Notes: generated from the letters alone by a model not told the origin. A DNA stretch of 64,000 nucleotides from Paracoccus versutus (GCF_000763885.1 NZ_JRKO01000015.1:36678-100677), one strand, 5' to 3'; positions 27,249 to 36,182 are shown, numbered from the stretch's first letter. Numbers and translations: made by a program.

Positions 27249-27920
27249 ATGCCCAGGGTCGAGTTGGCGATTTTCGATGATCACCCCATCTTTCTTGAAG
27301 GCCTGGCAGGAATATTCGCCGACTCGGATGAATTCGCCGTGGTGGAAAAGGGCGTCTCGGCCAGCGATGCAATCAACCTGACGCTGAAGAACAGGCCCGA
27401 TGTCATCCTTCTGGACCTGGACATGCCGGGGAACATCCTGCAGGCGATCCAGAAGATCCGCGAGGAAGCTCCCGATGTGCGGGTGCTGATCTTCACCGCC
27501 TCGATGGCGGTCGAACATGCCGTCCAGGTGCTGGAAGCGGGGGCGCATGGCTATGTCATCAAGGGCAGCACGGCGGCCGAACTGGCCGAGGCGATCCGCG
27601 CCGTGATGCGAGGCGAGACCTTTGTGACGCATACCTTCGCGGCCAAGGTCATCGCGGCATTGCAGAACGCTTCGCTTCGCAAGCGCACGCTGCAGGCGAT
27701 CCGGCTGAACATGCGCGAGGAACAGATCGTGCGGCTGCTGTTGCGGGGCAGGACCAACAAGGAAATCGGCCAGCAGCTGCAGATCAGCGAAAAGACCGTC
27801 AAGCATTACATGTCGATCCTGATGCAGAAGCTGCATGCACGCAACCGGCTGGAGGTGGTGTTGGCCGCACAAAAGCTGCAGGCAGAGGTGGCGCCGGGAT
27901 CGAACCTCTACCTCCAGTAG
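27249..27920 (+). CDS. NarL/LuxR-family response regulator
   Basis: 223 residues from the ATG at 27249, preceded by GGAGG; an upstream in-frame ATG at 27150 adds 33 residues without domain content. The receiver domain has the acidic pair FDDH (10-12), the phosphoacceptor Asp56 in ILLDLDMPG, and TAS and K (VIKGS) switch residues. A LuxR-type helix-turn-helix follows (REEQIVRLLLRGRTNKEIGQ, then ISEKTVKHYMSILMQKL). It is transcribed away from the peroxidase operon, across the GTCC repeat array, and faces the histidine kinase gene tail-to-tail with a 4-base gap. It likely controls the secretion locus with that kinase. Confidence 0.92.
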   Translation: MPRVELAIFDDHPIFLEGLAGIFADSDEFAVVEKGVSASDAINLTLKNRPDVILLDLDMPGNILQAIQKIREEAPDVRVLIFTASMAVEHAVQVLEAGAHGYVIKGSTAAELAEAIRAVMRGETFVTHTFAAKVIAALQNASLRKRTLQAIRLNMREEQIVRLLLRGRTNKEIGQQLQISEKTVKHYMSILMQKLHARNRLEVVLAAQKLQAEVAPGSNLYLQ

Positions 27921-27924
27921 TTTC

Positions 27925-29346
27925 CTATCCGGCTTCGACCGGCAGGCGAGCGGTGATCGTCGTGCCTCGTCCCGGTTCCGAGGTCGCATCAAGATTGCCG
28001 CCCAGGGTCTGCAATCGCCGCGACAGTCCAGGCAGCCCCAGTCCGGGCATTCCGTTTCCGCCCTGCGGCGCTTTCGCCGCCTCGGGTTGCAGCCCCGGAC
28101 CGGCATCGCGGATGACAAGCTTGATCTCGCCGTTCCGCGTCTCGGCCCAGACCTGCTGGCCCCTGCCGCCGGCATGGCGAAAGGCGTTGTTCAGCGATTC
28201 CTGCACGATGCGATACAGGCAGATCTTTGCGGGCTCGGACAGGTGGTCGGGCAATTCCCCCAGCCTTTGCGAGACTGTCGTGCCGGTCTGGCTTTCATGC
28301 CGCGCAATCGCCAGCGACAGGGTTTCGGACACCGTCAGCCCGTCCAGTTCGGGGATGCTCAGCCCATAGGCCAGGTTCCGCAATTCCTGCATCGTGCGCG
28401 TGGCCAGCTCTGCGGTCTTTTGCCGCTCGCGCGCGGCGGCGGCGTCCTCGGCGCGGCCCGAGGGCAGGCCGCTGAGACGCAGCACGATCAGCCCCAGCAG
28501 TTGCAGCGGGCCATCATGCAGATCCGCGCCGATGCGGGTCAGCAGGGTCTCGTTCACCTTGATCGCCTCCAGCTTGGCCGTTTCGGCGGTTTGCCGCAGG
28601 TCCGCGTTCTGGCGGGCCAGTTGCTGCGACATGTCCAGCCGATGGCGCAACTCGTCCTGTTGCGCCCGCACGATGCGGCGCGCCCGGCTCGCGGTCAGGA
28701 TCAGCAGCGTCAGCATCAGCGCGGTCGTCAGCCCGACCACCCCCCAGATCCGCGACGCGACGCGGTTCATCTGGGCCTGAAGCTCGGCGGCATTCTGATA
28801 GAACTCGCCGACGGCGGTGACGAGGCCGCTTTCGCGGTCGCGCAGGGGCATATAGATCTCCAGCAAGGGCTGGCCCAGCCGCTCTTGCCGCCGAGTTCCG
28901 TGATCGGTCAGGTTCTCCATCAGCTCGGCCACGACCTGACCGCCAAAGGCGGCATCCAGCTGGGCGGATGACATCTGCCGCCCCGTCAGCCGCTTGTCGG
29001 TGCTGTAGGCCACGGTGCCGTCCTGCCACCAGATCACCGCCGCCTCGATGGCGGTTTCATGGGTATGGCGCATCAGCAGTTCGTCCAGCTGCAATTCGAT
29101 CCGGGACGGCAGCATTCCATTTCGTTCGACATCGCGCAGCAGCGGTTCGATGATGATGTTCATGTAGACGGCGCTGGCATCGGCCGCGCTTTCCACTTCG
29201 ACATTGCGAATATAGGCGTTTACCCAATATCCTAACGTGGCCATCGACATGCAGATCACCAGAGCGATCGCGATCACGACTTGCGAATGCAGCCCCATCT
29301 GCCGTCCGAAACTCTGAAGGATATGAGAGAACTCGGATTTGGGCAT
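27925..29346 (-). CDS. NarX/DegS-type sensor histidine kinase
   Basis: 473 residues from the ATG at 29346; a TTG six codons upstream is the alternative start. The order is: membrane helix at about 20-40 (VVIAIALVICMSMATLGYWV), a periplasmic sensor of about 150 residues, and a second helix near 205-225 (WGVVGLTTALMLTLLILTAS). A coiled linker, the HisKA_3 phosphoacceptor motif IGADLHDGPLQLLG with His277, and a HATPase_c domain (QESLNNAFRHAGG, DAGPGLQPE, GLGLPGLSRRL) follow. It is the natural partner of the response regulator encoded convergently next to it. The periplasmic ligand is unknown. Confidence 0.9.
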   Translation of the reverse strand: MPKSEFSHILQSFGRQMGLHSQVVIAIALVICMSMATLGYWVNAYIRNVEVESAADASAVYMNIIIEPLLRDVERNGMLPSRIELQLDELLMRHTHETAIEAAVIWWQDGTVAYSTDKRLTGRQMSSAQLDAAFGGQVVAELMENLTDHGTRRQERLGQPLLEIYMPLRDRESGLVTAVGEFYQNAAELQAQMNRVASRIWGVVGLTTALMLTLLILTASRARRIVRAQQDELRHRLDMSQQLARQNADLRQTAETAKLEAIKVNETLLTRIGADLHDGPLQLLGLIVLRLSGLPSGRAEDAAAARERQKTAELATRTMQELRNLAYGLSIPELDGLTVSETLSLAIARHESQTGTTVSQRLGELPDHLSEPAKICLYRIVQESLNNAFRHAGGRGQQVWAETRNGEIKLVIRDAGPGLQPEAAKAPQGGNGMPGLGLPGLSRRLQTLGGNLDATSEPGRGTTITARLPVEAG

Positions 29347-29637
29347 GGCGGATCCGCGGGGCAAGAAAAGCTTTCGTCATCTTGCAACAACCCGCAAAGC
29401 CCGCGCAATCCTTGCTGTGCCATGAAGTCCCGCACAGCGGGCGGTAGGCTCCGCGCATCCTCCGCAGCAACCTGGCCGCGTTTCCTCTTCGGGGAAGGCG
29501 TTGCAGTTCTCCCCGCGAGACAAGGGGTAAGCACCGGCCAGACTGACCCAGCGGGAGCTGATCGGGGAGGAACTCAAGCCGGTCTGGATTAGATGATATA
29601 ACAGGTGCCTGTTAGATAACCGGCGAAGGAGCGCGAG

Positions 29638-29769
29638 ATGACGACCGATCAGAGCGATATGCGAAAGGATCAAGGTGAAACAATCGCCATCCTCAAACAA
29701 ATCAAGCTTTGGCTACAGATATTGGCTGGGCTGCTCGTCCTGCTGATTTTGCAGGTCACGGTTTCTTGA
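29638..29769 (+). CDS. Small single-span membrane protein (43 residues)
   Basis: An ATG at 29638 follows GAAGGAGCG at proper spacing. The peptide has a charged N-terminus (MTTDQSDMRKDQGE) and one hydrophobic helix at 24-42 (LWLQILAGLLVLLILQVTV), then stops at 29767-29769. The pattern of a short polar tail plus a TM helix is common in real bacterial small proteins. No family is recognised. It lies about 290 bases from the histidine kinase start, in opposite orientation, in AT-richer sequence. Confidence 0.5.
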   Translation: MTTDQSDMRKDQGETIAILKQIKLWLQILAGLLVLLILQVTVS

Positions 29770-29999
29770 CGGCATCGCCTGATCGGCGGCGCGACGATGA
29801 CGAGGGGCGACTTGATAAACGATCAGCCCCAGCTCAGGCAGGGGGTGGCAGCCGGCCGACTACGAGGTTTCCGAACCTCGCAGTCGATTGACCGATCCGC
29901 AGATGTCCAGGCCTGGAATCGCGGTCCAGATACCGTCCCTCGCGCTATCCAGACGAATGCAGCATTCGGTAAGTCCGTCCGCAACCACGGATCGGTGCC

Positions 30000-30599
30000 C
30001 GGTTTCGACAAGGGCACGCCGGGCTTCATCCATGTGCTGGACGCCAATGACCTGCACCCGATCCGAAAAATCCAGGTGCTGCGCCGCTAATTCGCGCTGG
30101 CGCTCGACCGCAGCGCGGGGCGGCTTTACGCCGGCAATCCGCTGGACGGCTCGCTGACCGGGATCGACGCGCGGGGCGGGCGAGTTCTTGCACCGGATCG
30201 AGGGCGGGCTCTGGACCGCCGGCGCCGCCTATGGCGCGGCTGCCGGGCGCTTCTACGCCAGCGGCGGCGGCATCGAGGAGATCGCGGCGATCGACGCGGC
30301 TGGCGCGCTTCCAACCGGCGACACCGCCGAGGAAGGCGCCGAGACCTCGCAGCATTTTCTCGTCAACCTGACGATCGACGCCGAGGGCCAGCGCCTGTTC
30401 GCGGCCGATGCCCTATGCGGTCAAGCAGCGCATTCCCTTGCCGACGCATCCGAACAGGCTGGAGGTCAGCGAGGAAGGCCGGACCCCGTTTTTGACCGTC
30501 AAGACCCCGCGTGACAAGGACCATCCCGACTATCGCGAGGGCGCGCTGGATTCGCGGCCGCGCATCGACCTGGAGCGGTTGGGTAATCACGAAAAATAG
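30000..30599 (+). pseudogene. Decayed YncE-like beta-propeller protein gene
   Basis: Segments of a periplasmic YncE/YVTN propeller protein appear in order but in different frames. FIHVLDANDLHPIRKIQV is followed by an in-frame TAA (30088-30090) and then FALALDRSAGRLYAGNPLDG. After a gap come GGLWTAGAAYGAAAGRFY and HFLVNLTIDAEGQRLFAAD. Finally AVKQRIPLPTHPNRLEV, KTPRDKDHPDYREGALD and the terminal RIDLERL appear. At least two frameshifts and probable internal deletions separate them. Such proteins often accompany amine or methanol dehydrogenase genes, none of which is seen here. Confidence 0.6.
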
Positions 30600-31755
30600 C
30601 CAGCGATCCCGTTTTGAGTCCGAGCTTAGAGGTGTTTTTTGGCTTTCCACCGGAAAGTGCGTCTCTCCGAACTGATCCTATGCCCCAGGATGTTCCAGAA
30701 TTACAAAAGCTGCATTCAGACGAATATGGGGAAATGGGAGGAATGGTTCTCGGGATCCGTGACGATTGCTTCAACCATGAGCCTGGTTGATACGGAGAAA
30801 ATGGACGCGGAGCAGTTCTGCTCGGACCTCGCTGCCGGGGCCGGATGCTATTTTGACTGGGCATATGTCTTTATCGGCCCTGAGGCTCATGATATGATCA
30901 TTCCGTTTTCCTGTATATGATCCTGTCCCGGCGGTATGGAGCCGCCGCTCTCGGGATCCGATGCCCGTCCTATAGGGATGCTGCCATGACGGAGTATCCG
31001 CCGTGTCGACTATCTGGCACCAGGGGTTCCGGGGTTTCCGAAGCTCGACTAAAGTGCCGAAACAGCCGAAAGCGACTGTCGTGATCCGCTGTCGCGCGGT
31101 TTCATGATGTATCCTTCCTTCACGGTCAATCGGCGCGCAAAGCTGGCTACTCCTGCTCGGCATCGGAAATGCCGCCAGATGACCGGTGTTGAGGGGGCAT
31201 CATGCGGCCATCGCCTGCTTTGCCGGCCAGGTTCTCAGCCATGGCAATGACGGTTGCAGCCTGCCTCGCACAGGGCGCGCGACAGATGGATGCCGCGGGC
31301 CTTTGTATTTCCGTCCGATATGCCGCGCTCGTCCGACTGGTTGCGTGAGGGCGTCAGGCCCCCAAGGCCCAACCCGCTTCGAATATGCCAGGCCGGGTGG
31401 AGTTATCGAATGTTGACCGCGTCGTTGAGCTTGTGGAACTGGATCCCCGGACTAATGGGCGGCACGGGATCGTCGCCATCGTCATCGAGGATCTGGGCGG
31501 CTCTTGCGCGACCGGCTGCCGTGGCCGGCCTCGTTGGACGCGGCGGCACTTCGGGCGCATGGTCTCCTTCGTATTCGCCTGCGCGTTCAGGGGTGCGGAA
31601 AGGCCCAGATTACCAGCCGCATGGAGCGGACCGGCGGCCGGTATGAAGGCCTTGCCCTTGGTGAAGCTTTCCAGCCTCCACATCCAGCATGAAGCAGATT
31701 TGAAACGGGACCATCAGATCGCGCAGGCCGGTTTCGCAATCGGCATTGCTCGATC
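30600..31755. other. Long stretch without an intact gene
   Basis: Several open frames exist, for example 30639-30920 on the plus strand (93 codons, AT-richer), but none shows a recognisable family or a good ribosome binding site. A short minus-strand piece near 31030-31095 reads ITTVAFGCFGTLVELRKPRNP. This resembles the first motif of haloacid-dehalogenase-type hydrolases, but with Gly in place of the nucleophilic Asp, so it is at most a relic. The rest looks like decayed sequence. Confidence 0.4.
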
Positions 31756-32331
31756 TCATGCCCGCAACATGCCGATAAGCTCCGTGGTCGATGCTGCGGA
31801 GTATTTCTTGAGCAGGCTTCCGCGATGGATATCCACCGTCTTGGGGCTGATGCCCAAGGCGATCGCGATCTGCTTGCTGGTGAGCTTGTCGACCAGCAGG
31901 GCGGCGACATCCCGCTCGCGCTGGGTCAGCGAGATTGCGGTCTTCTTCGCATCGCGATCCTCGGTGATCTCGGAAAACAGCCAGGCGGTCATTTCATGCG
32001 GCACCGCGGGATTGAAGGCATGGCCCCGAACACGCACCCAGAAATGGCTGCCGTCGAGGCGGCGCATGATCCGGTTGTCGTCCTGGGGCACGCCGCCGAT
32101 CAGAGAGGGTTCCATGCGGCGGCCGGCGGCCTCGAATTCGTCCAGGTCGGGGTAGAGGACCGAGAAGGGTTGCAGGACGACATCCCTGCGCCGCGCCCGG
32201 AAAAGGCTCAGTGCGGCGCCGTTGCAATCCATGATGATTCGGTCTTGGGCAATAATGGCAGCAACCGGCAGACCCAGGAAAATTGCTTTGTAATCAAGGC
32301 GTTTTCTTGGTTTCATCCGCCATCCCATCAC
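31756..32331 (-). CDS. PAS-LuxR transcriptional regulator
   Basis: 191 residues. An N-terminal PAS domain (about 12-120: LGLPVAAIIAQDRIIMDCN, then the DGSHFWVRVRGHAF strand) senses a signal. A C-terminal LuxR helix-turn-helix follows (SLTQRERDVAALLVDKLTSK, then ALGISPKTVDIHR). It is transcribed divergently from the carnitine-type catabolic genes, 108 bases away, with palindromic CCTAGG elements between. This makes it the likely local regulator. The start is ambiguous: Met at 32331 or Met at 32316, the latter with GGGATGGCGG upstream. Confidence 0.85.
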   Translation of the reverse strand: MMGWRMKPRKRLDYKAIFLGLPVAAIIAQDRIIMDCNGAALSLFRARRRDVVLQPFSVLYPDLDEFEAAGRRMEPSLIGGVPQDDNRIMRRLDGSHFWVRVRGHAFNPAVPHEMTAWLFSEITEDRDAKKTAISLTQRERDVAALLVDKLTSKQIAIALGISPKTVDIHRGSLLKKYSAASTTELIGMLRA

Positions 32332-32335
32332 CGAT

Positions 32336-32367
32336 TACCTAGGTAAAATATACCTATAGACCTAGGG
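32336..32367. promoter_or_regulatory. CCTAGG palindromes between the PAS-LuxR gene and the dehydrogenase operon
   Basis: TACCTAGGTA (32336-32345) is a perfect 10-base palindrome. A second site, ACCTAGGGG (32360-32368), shares its core, and an intermediate ACCTATAG lies at 32352. The three ACCTA cores are 15 and 8 bases apart. The palindrome sits immediately upstream of the regulator's start codon. It is the probable operator for autoregulation and divergent control. Confidence 0.5.
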
Positions 32368-32439
32368 GTCTGACTGCAACATCCTTGCAGGCACGAAAAG
32401 ACGTCCGATGGGGCGCAGGAAAATCACGGGGAGTTCTGG

Positions 32440-33366
32440 ATGAAGACCGCAGCAATCATCGGCGCGGGGCTTATCGGGCAAGGCTGGGCGATCGTCTTTG
32501 CCCGTGCCGGTTGGAACGTGAACCTTTACGATCCGAATTCGCAGGCCGCCGAAAAGGGCCTGGCCATGATCGGTTCGCTGTTGGGGATGTTGAAGCAGGA
32601 AGGACTGCTGCCGGACGACACCTCTGCTGCAAACCGCATCCGCATTGCCCCGACGCTGCCGGACGCGCTGGCGGGGGCCGAATATATCCAGGAATCGGCG
32701 CCCGAGAACCTGGAGGCGAAGCGGGCGCTATTTGCCGAGATGGACGCGCTTGCCGCGCCGGATGCGCTGCTGTGCAGCTCGACCTCGACCATCCCGGCCA
32801 GCGCGTTTACCGGGCATCTGGCCGGGCGGGCGCGCTGCATGGTGGCCCATCCGGTCAATCCGACCTATCTGATTCCGCTGGTCGAGCTTTCCGGTGCGCC
32901 CTGGACCGCTGCGGACCATATCGAACGCGCAAAGGACATTCTGCTGGACGTCGGCCAGCGTCCGATCGTCGTCAGGAAAGAGATCGAAGGCTTCGTCATG
33001 AACCGCCTGCAAGGCGCGGTGCTGCACGAAGCGTTCCGGCTGTTCAGCGAAGGCATCGCCTCGGGCGAGGATATCGACGCCACGATCAAGCACGGGCTGG
33101 GCCTGCGTTGGGCCTTCATCGGACCGTTCGAGACCATCGACCTGAACTCGCCCCAGGGGATCGAGGAATATTGCGAACGCTATGCCGGGGTCTACGAATC
33201 CATCGGCGCCTCGCTGGGCAAATGCGTGGACTGGAACAAGGCGCTGCGCCAGGGCCTTGCCGATGAGCGCAAGCGCGAACTGCCGCGCGACCAGCTGGAA
33301 GCCAAGCGCCTGTGGCGCGACCAGAAGCTGATGCAGATGGTGCGCCAGCTTTACCATGCCGGCTGA
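32440..33366 (+). CDS. 3-hydroxyacyl-CoA dehydrogenase-family enzyme, L-carnitine dehydrogenase (CdhA)-like
   Basis: 308 residues, cytosolic. The NAD-binding motif IIGAGLIGQGWA is at residues 6-17, the acidic Asp (NLYDPNS) follows, then the family motif MVAHPVNPTYLIPLVE with its catalytic His. The C-terminal helical domain reads GFVMNRLQGAVLHEAF. This group includes carnitine dehydrogenase and lambda-crystallin/gulonate dehydrogenases. The next two genes are a BKACE enzyme and a hot-dog thioesterase, the set used to turn L-carnitine into dehydrocarnitine and then betaine. Some alphaproteobacterial carnitine dehydrogenases are fused to the thioesterase; here they are separate. The assignment to carnitine rests on context. 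Confidence 0.8.
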   Translation: MKTAAIIGAGLIGQGWAIVFARAGWNVNLYDPNSQAAEKGLAMIGSLLGMLKQEGLLPDDTSAANRIRIAPTLPDALAGAEYIQESAPENLEAKRALFAEMDALAAPDALLCSSTSTIPASAFTGHLAGRARCMVAHPVNPTYLIPLVELSGAPWTAADHIERAKDILLDVGQRPIVVRKEIEGFVMNRLQGAVLHEAFRLFSEGIASGEDIDATIKHGLGLRWAFIGPFETIDLNSPQGIEEYCERYAGVYESIGASLGKCVDWNKALRQGLADERKRELPRDQLEAKRLWRDQKLMQMVRQLYHAG

Positions 33367-33393
33367 CCGGCCGGGACGTATCAGGAGAATATC

Positions 33394-34275
33394 ATGGCCA
33401 ATCCCGTCATCATCACCTGTGCCGTCACAGGTGGCACGGATCACGCGCACAAGAATCCGGCCGTTCCGGTCACGCCCGCACAGATCGCGGCGTCTGCCGT
33501 CGAGGCCGCCGATGCCGGCGCGGCCATCGTCCATGTCCATGTCCGCGACCCGGAAACGACGCTCGCCTCGACCGATTTCGCGCTTTACGCCGAGACGGTG
33601 GACCTGATCCGGCAGGCCAGGCCCGGCCTGATCATCAATCTCAGTTCCGGCTATGGCGCCATGGTGACGGCGGACCAGATCCGCGACGGCAGATCCGCGG
33701 CCGAGGCGCTGCTGACCCCCGAGGCGCGGGTCGAGCATATCGTCCGGCTCAGGCCGGAAATCTGCAGCCTCGACATCGCCGCGATGAATTTCGGCGAGCA
33801 GATGTTCCTGAACTCGATCCCCGACCTGCGCGTCATGGCCGGGCTGATCGAGGGGGCAGGGGTCAAGCCCGAGCTGGAAGCCTTCGACATGGGGCATCTC
33901 AGCATCATCCGGCATTTCCTGAAGAAGGGGGTGCTGTCCTCGCCGCCCTTGGTGCAGATCGGCCTGGGCGTCATGGGCGGCGCGGATGCGGATGCGCATA
34001 GCATGTCCGCTCTGGTGCGGCTGCTGCCCGAGGATGCCGCCTGGGCGATCTTCGGCATCGGGCGCCACCAGTTCCCGGTGGCGACGCAGGCGATGCTGAT
34101 GGGCGGCCATGTCCGGCTGGGGCTGGAGGACAATCTTTACCTCGAGGACGGCGTGCTGGCCCCGTCGAACGCCGCGCTGGTCGAAAGGATGGTCGCGATC
34201 ATGGGCCTGCTGGGCCGCAGGCCCGCCACCACCTACGAGGCGCGCGCCACCCTTGGCCTGCGGCGCGCCGGCTGA
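33394..34275 (+). CDS. Beta-keto acid cleavage enzyme (BKACE, DUF849), dehydrocarnitine-type
   Basis: 293 residues, a TIM barrel binding one metal. The N-terminal ITCAVTGGTDHAHKNPAVPV and the metal-binding AAIVHVHVRDPET are hallmark stretches, and the catalytic region SLDIAAMNFGEQMFLNS follows. BKACE enzymes condense a beta-keto acid with acetyl-CoA to acetoacetate and a new CoA ester. The carnitine member (CdhC) yields betainyl-CoA. The gene is 27 bases after the dehydrogenase and overlaps the thioesterase start by one base (TGATG), supporting one operon and that pathway. The substrate is inferred from neighbours. Confidence 0.85.
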   Translation: MANPVIITCAVTGGTDHAHKNPAVPVTPAQIAASAVEAADAGAAIVHVHVRDPETTLASTDFALYAETVDLIRQARPGLIINLSSGYGAMVTADQIRDGRSAAEALLTPEARVEHIVRLRPEICSLDIAAMNFGEQMFLNSIPDLRVMAGLIEGAGVKPELEAFDMGHLSIIRHFLKKGVLSSPPLVQIGLGVMGGADADAHSMSALVRLLPEDAAWAIFGIGRHQFPVATQAMLMGGHVRLGLEDNLYLEDGVLAPSNAALVERMVAIMGLLGRRPATTYEARATLGLRRAG

Positions 34276-34718
34276 TGGAGGGCGAGGCCGCGCCCCGCCT
34301 GCTGGCCCGCATGTCGATTCCGGTCCGCTGGGGCGACATGGATGCGGCGGGTCACGTGAACAACACGGTCTATTTCCGTTTTGCAGAAGAAATCCGCCTG
34401 ACATGGTTTCAGCGGATGGGCTTCGGCGCCGGGCTGGGCCATGGCGAAGGGCCGGTCATCGTCAACGCCTCGATGACCTTCCTGCGCCAGCTGCATCATC
34501 CGGCCAGCGTCATCGTCACCATGACCGCGTCCAATCCGGGACGCAGCAGCTTCGACACCGATTACGAACTGACGGACGCCGGCGATCCCGGCACCGTCTA
34601 TGCGCGCGGCTCGGCCCGTTGCGTCTGGATCGACTATGCCACGGCGAAATCGGCACCGATGCCCGACCGCCTGCGCAGGGCGATCCTTGATCCCAGCCCG
34701 ATCACGGCGGGTCTCTGA
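34275..34718 (+). CDS. Hot-dog acyl-CoA thioesterase (4-hydroxybenzoyl-CoA thioesterase type; betainyl-CoA thioesterase candidate)
   Basis: 147 residues, a single hot-dog domain. The motif VRWGDMDAAGHVNNTVYFRF (about 16-35) contains the catalytic Asp of the 4HBT family. Translation starts at an ATG overlapping the BKACE stop. In carnitine degradation, CdhB hydrolyses betainyl-CoA to glycine betaine and CoA. This gene completes that three-enzyme set. A general acyl-CoA thioesterase is the alternative. Confidence 0.82.
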   Translation: MEGEAAPRLLARMSIPVRWGDMDAAGHVNNTVYFRFAEEIRLTWFQRMGFGAGLGHGEGPVIVNASMTFLRQLHHPASVIVTMTASNPGRSSFDTDYELTDAGDPGTVYARGSARCVWIDYATAKSAPMPDRLRRAILDPSPITAGL

Positions 34719-34771
34719 GCCCGAAACCAGAAGAAGCGTGATCAGGCCCAACCAGCCCACGGGGAGGCTAC

Positions 34772-36109
34772 ATGTCTGCAACACCACCACCCTTCGACCG
34801 TAAACAGCTGAAGTCCCTTCGCGTCGCGGCCATAGGCAACGTGCTGGAGTGGTTCGACTGGACGCTTTACGGCATGTTCTCGGTCTACCTGTCGGTGAAC
34901 CTGTTCGACAAGGAGGATCCGACCTCGGCCCTGCTCAGCACCTTGCTGGCCTTTGCCGGCGGGTTCATCGCCCGGCCCATCGGCGGCTGGGTGTTCGGCC
35001 GCTTCGGCGACAGCTATGGCCGCAAGAACGCGCTGGTCGCGACGATGTGCCTCGTCGCGCTCGGCAGTCTCGGCATCGCCGTCCTGCCGACCTTCGAGAG
35101 CGTCGGTGCATGGGCCTCGGTCATGCTGTTCATGCTGAGGCTGCTCCAGGGCCTGGCCCATGGCGGCGAGACCGGCGTGTCCTTCACCTATGTCGCGGAA
35201 ATCGCGCCGGCCAAAAGCCGGGCCTTCTGGTCCAGCGCGGTCTATATCAGCGTGCTGGTGGGCGTGATCGCCGCCACCGGGGTCGCTGCGCTTCTGACCT
35301 CGATCCTGTCGGCCGAGGCGATGAACGCCTGGGGCTGGCGCGTCGGCTTCGCCCTGGGCGGGGGTCTGGGGATCTATGCGCTGATCCTGCGCCGCGGCGC
35401 CTCGGAAAGCCATGCCTTCGAGCAACAAGCGCTGGAGGATGAGAAGTCGGCCACGCGCCCCAGGCTGACGCAACGCCAGATCTGGATCATTGCCCGCAAC
35501 ATCGTGATGATCTCGGCCGTGGTCAACGCGGCCTACTACACCTGGGTCACCTTCGCCGCCTCGAACGCCATCAGCCAGGGCATGGACCCCGCCGGCGCCT
35601 ATCGCGCCACGCTGTTCGCGCAGATCATCTGCCTGGCATGGCTGCCTGTTTCCGGCTGGTTGGCCGACAAGATGGGGCGGCGCGCGATGGTCATGGCCTT
35701 CGGCTTCGGCGTGGTCATCATCTCCTTCCCGGTCTCGTGGATGGTGACGGATGCGCCCTGGACGCTGTTCGTTGCCCAGCTGATCTGCCTGTTCGTCTGG
35801 GGCCTGCTGGCCGGCATGTATCCGGCACTGGTCTCGGAGCAGGTTCCGACCCATGCCCGCGCCACTTCGGTCGGCTGGATCACCTCGACCGCGGCGGCGA
35901 TCTTCGGCGGCACGGCGCCCTATCTCTACGCCTGGCTGAACGCCCATGACAGCGGCTGGATCTATGACGTCTACCTTGTCGCGCTTGGCCTGGTTTCCGC
36001 TTTGGGCGGCTATCTCATCAAGGAAACCGCCGGCAAGCCGATCGAGGAAATCAGCGTTGCGGATGAAAGGGACAACCTCCAACCCACAGCGGCGGGCGCG
36101 GTTCGATAG
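34772..36109 (+). CDS. MFS transporter, metabolite:H+ symporter (MHS/ProP-like) family
   Basis: 445 residues with twelve membrane helices. The start region NVLEWFDWTLYGMFSVYLS and the loop GRFGDSYGRKNALV mark the MHS branch, which includes ProP, ShiA and KgtP-like proton symporters for betaine, shikimate or dicarboxylates. It follows the thioesterase by 53 bases and has GGGGAGG before its ATG. Likely cargo is a quaternary amine used by the adjacent enzymes. A paralogue of similar length lies at 60826-62148. Confidence 0.88.
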   Translation: MSATPPPFDRKQLKSLRVAAIGNVLEWFDWTLYGMFSVYLSVNLFDKEDPTSALLSTLLAFAGGFIARPIGGWVFGRFGDSYGRKNALVATMCLVALGSLGIAVLPTFESVGAWASVMLFMLRLLQGLAHGGETGVSFTYVAEIAPAKSRAFWSSAVYISVLVGVIAATGVAALLTSILSAEAMNAWGWRVGFALGGGLGIYALILRRGASESHAFEQQALEDEKSATRPRLTQRQIWIIARNIVMISAVVNAAYYTWVTFAASNAISQGMDPAGAYRATLFAQIICLAWLPVSGWLADKMGRRAMVMAFGFGVVIISFPVSWMVTDAPWTLFVAQLICLFVWGLLAGMYPALVSEQVPTHARATSVGWITSTAAAIFGGTAPYLYAWLNAHDSGWIYDVYLVALGLVSALGGYLIKETAGKPIEEISVADERDNLQPTAAGAVR

Positions 36110-36182
36110 CCCCGTGCCATGGAGCGCCGGCACCGATTGGCGCTCCCCTCCCAACAATGCAAGCAAGACCCAAGGATCCGAC

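Noticed and set aside
31186..31755. Possible insertion-sequence or transposase remnant
   Set aside because: No DDE motif, terminal inverted repeats or target duplication could be seen.
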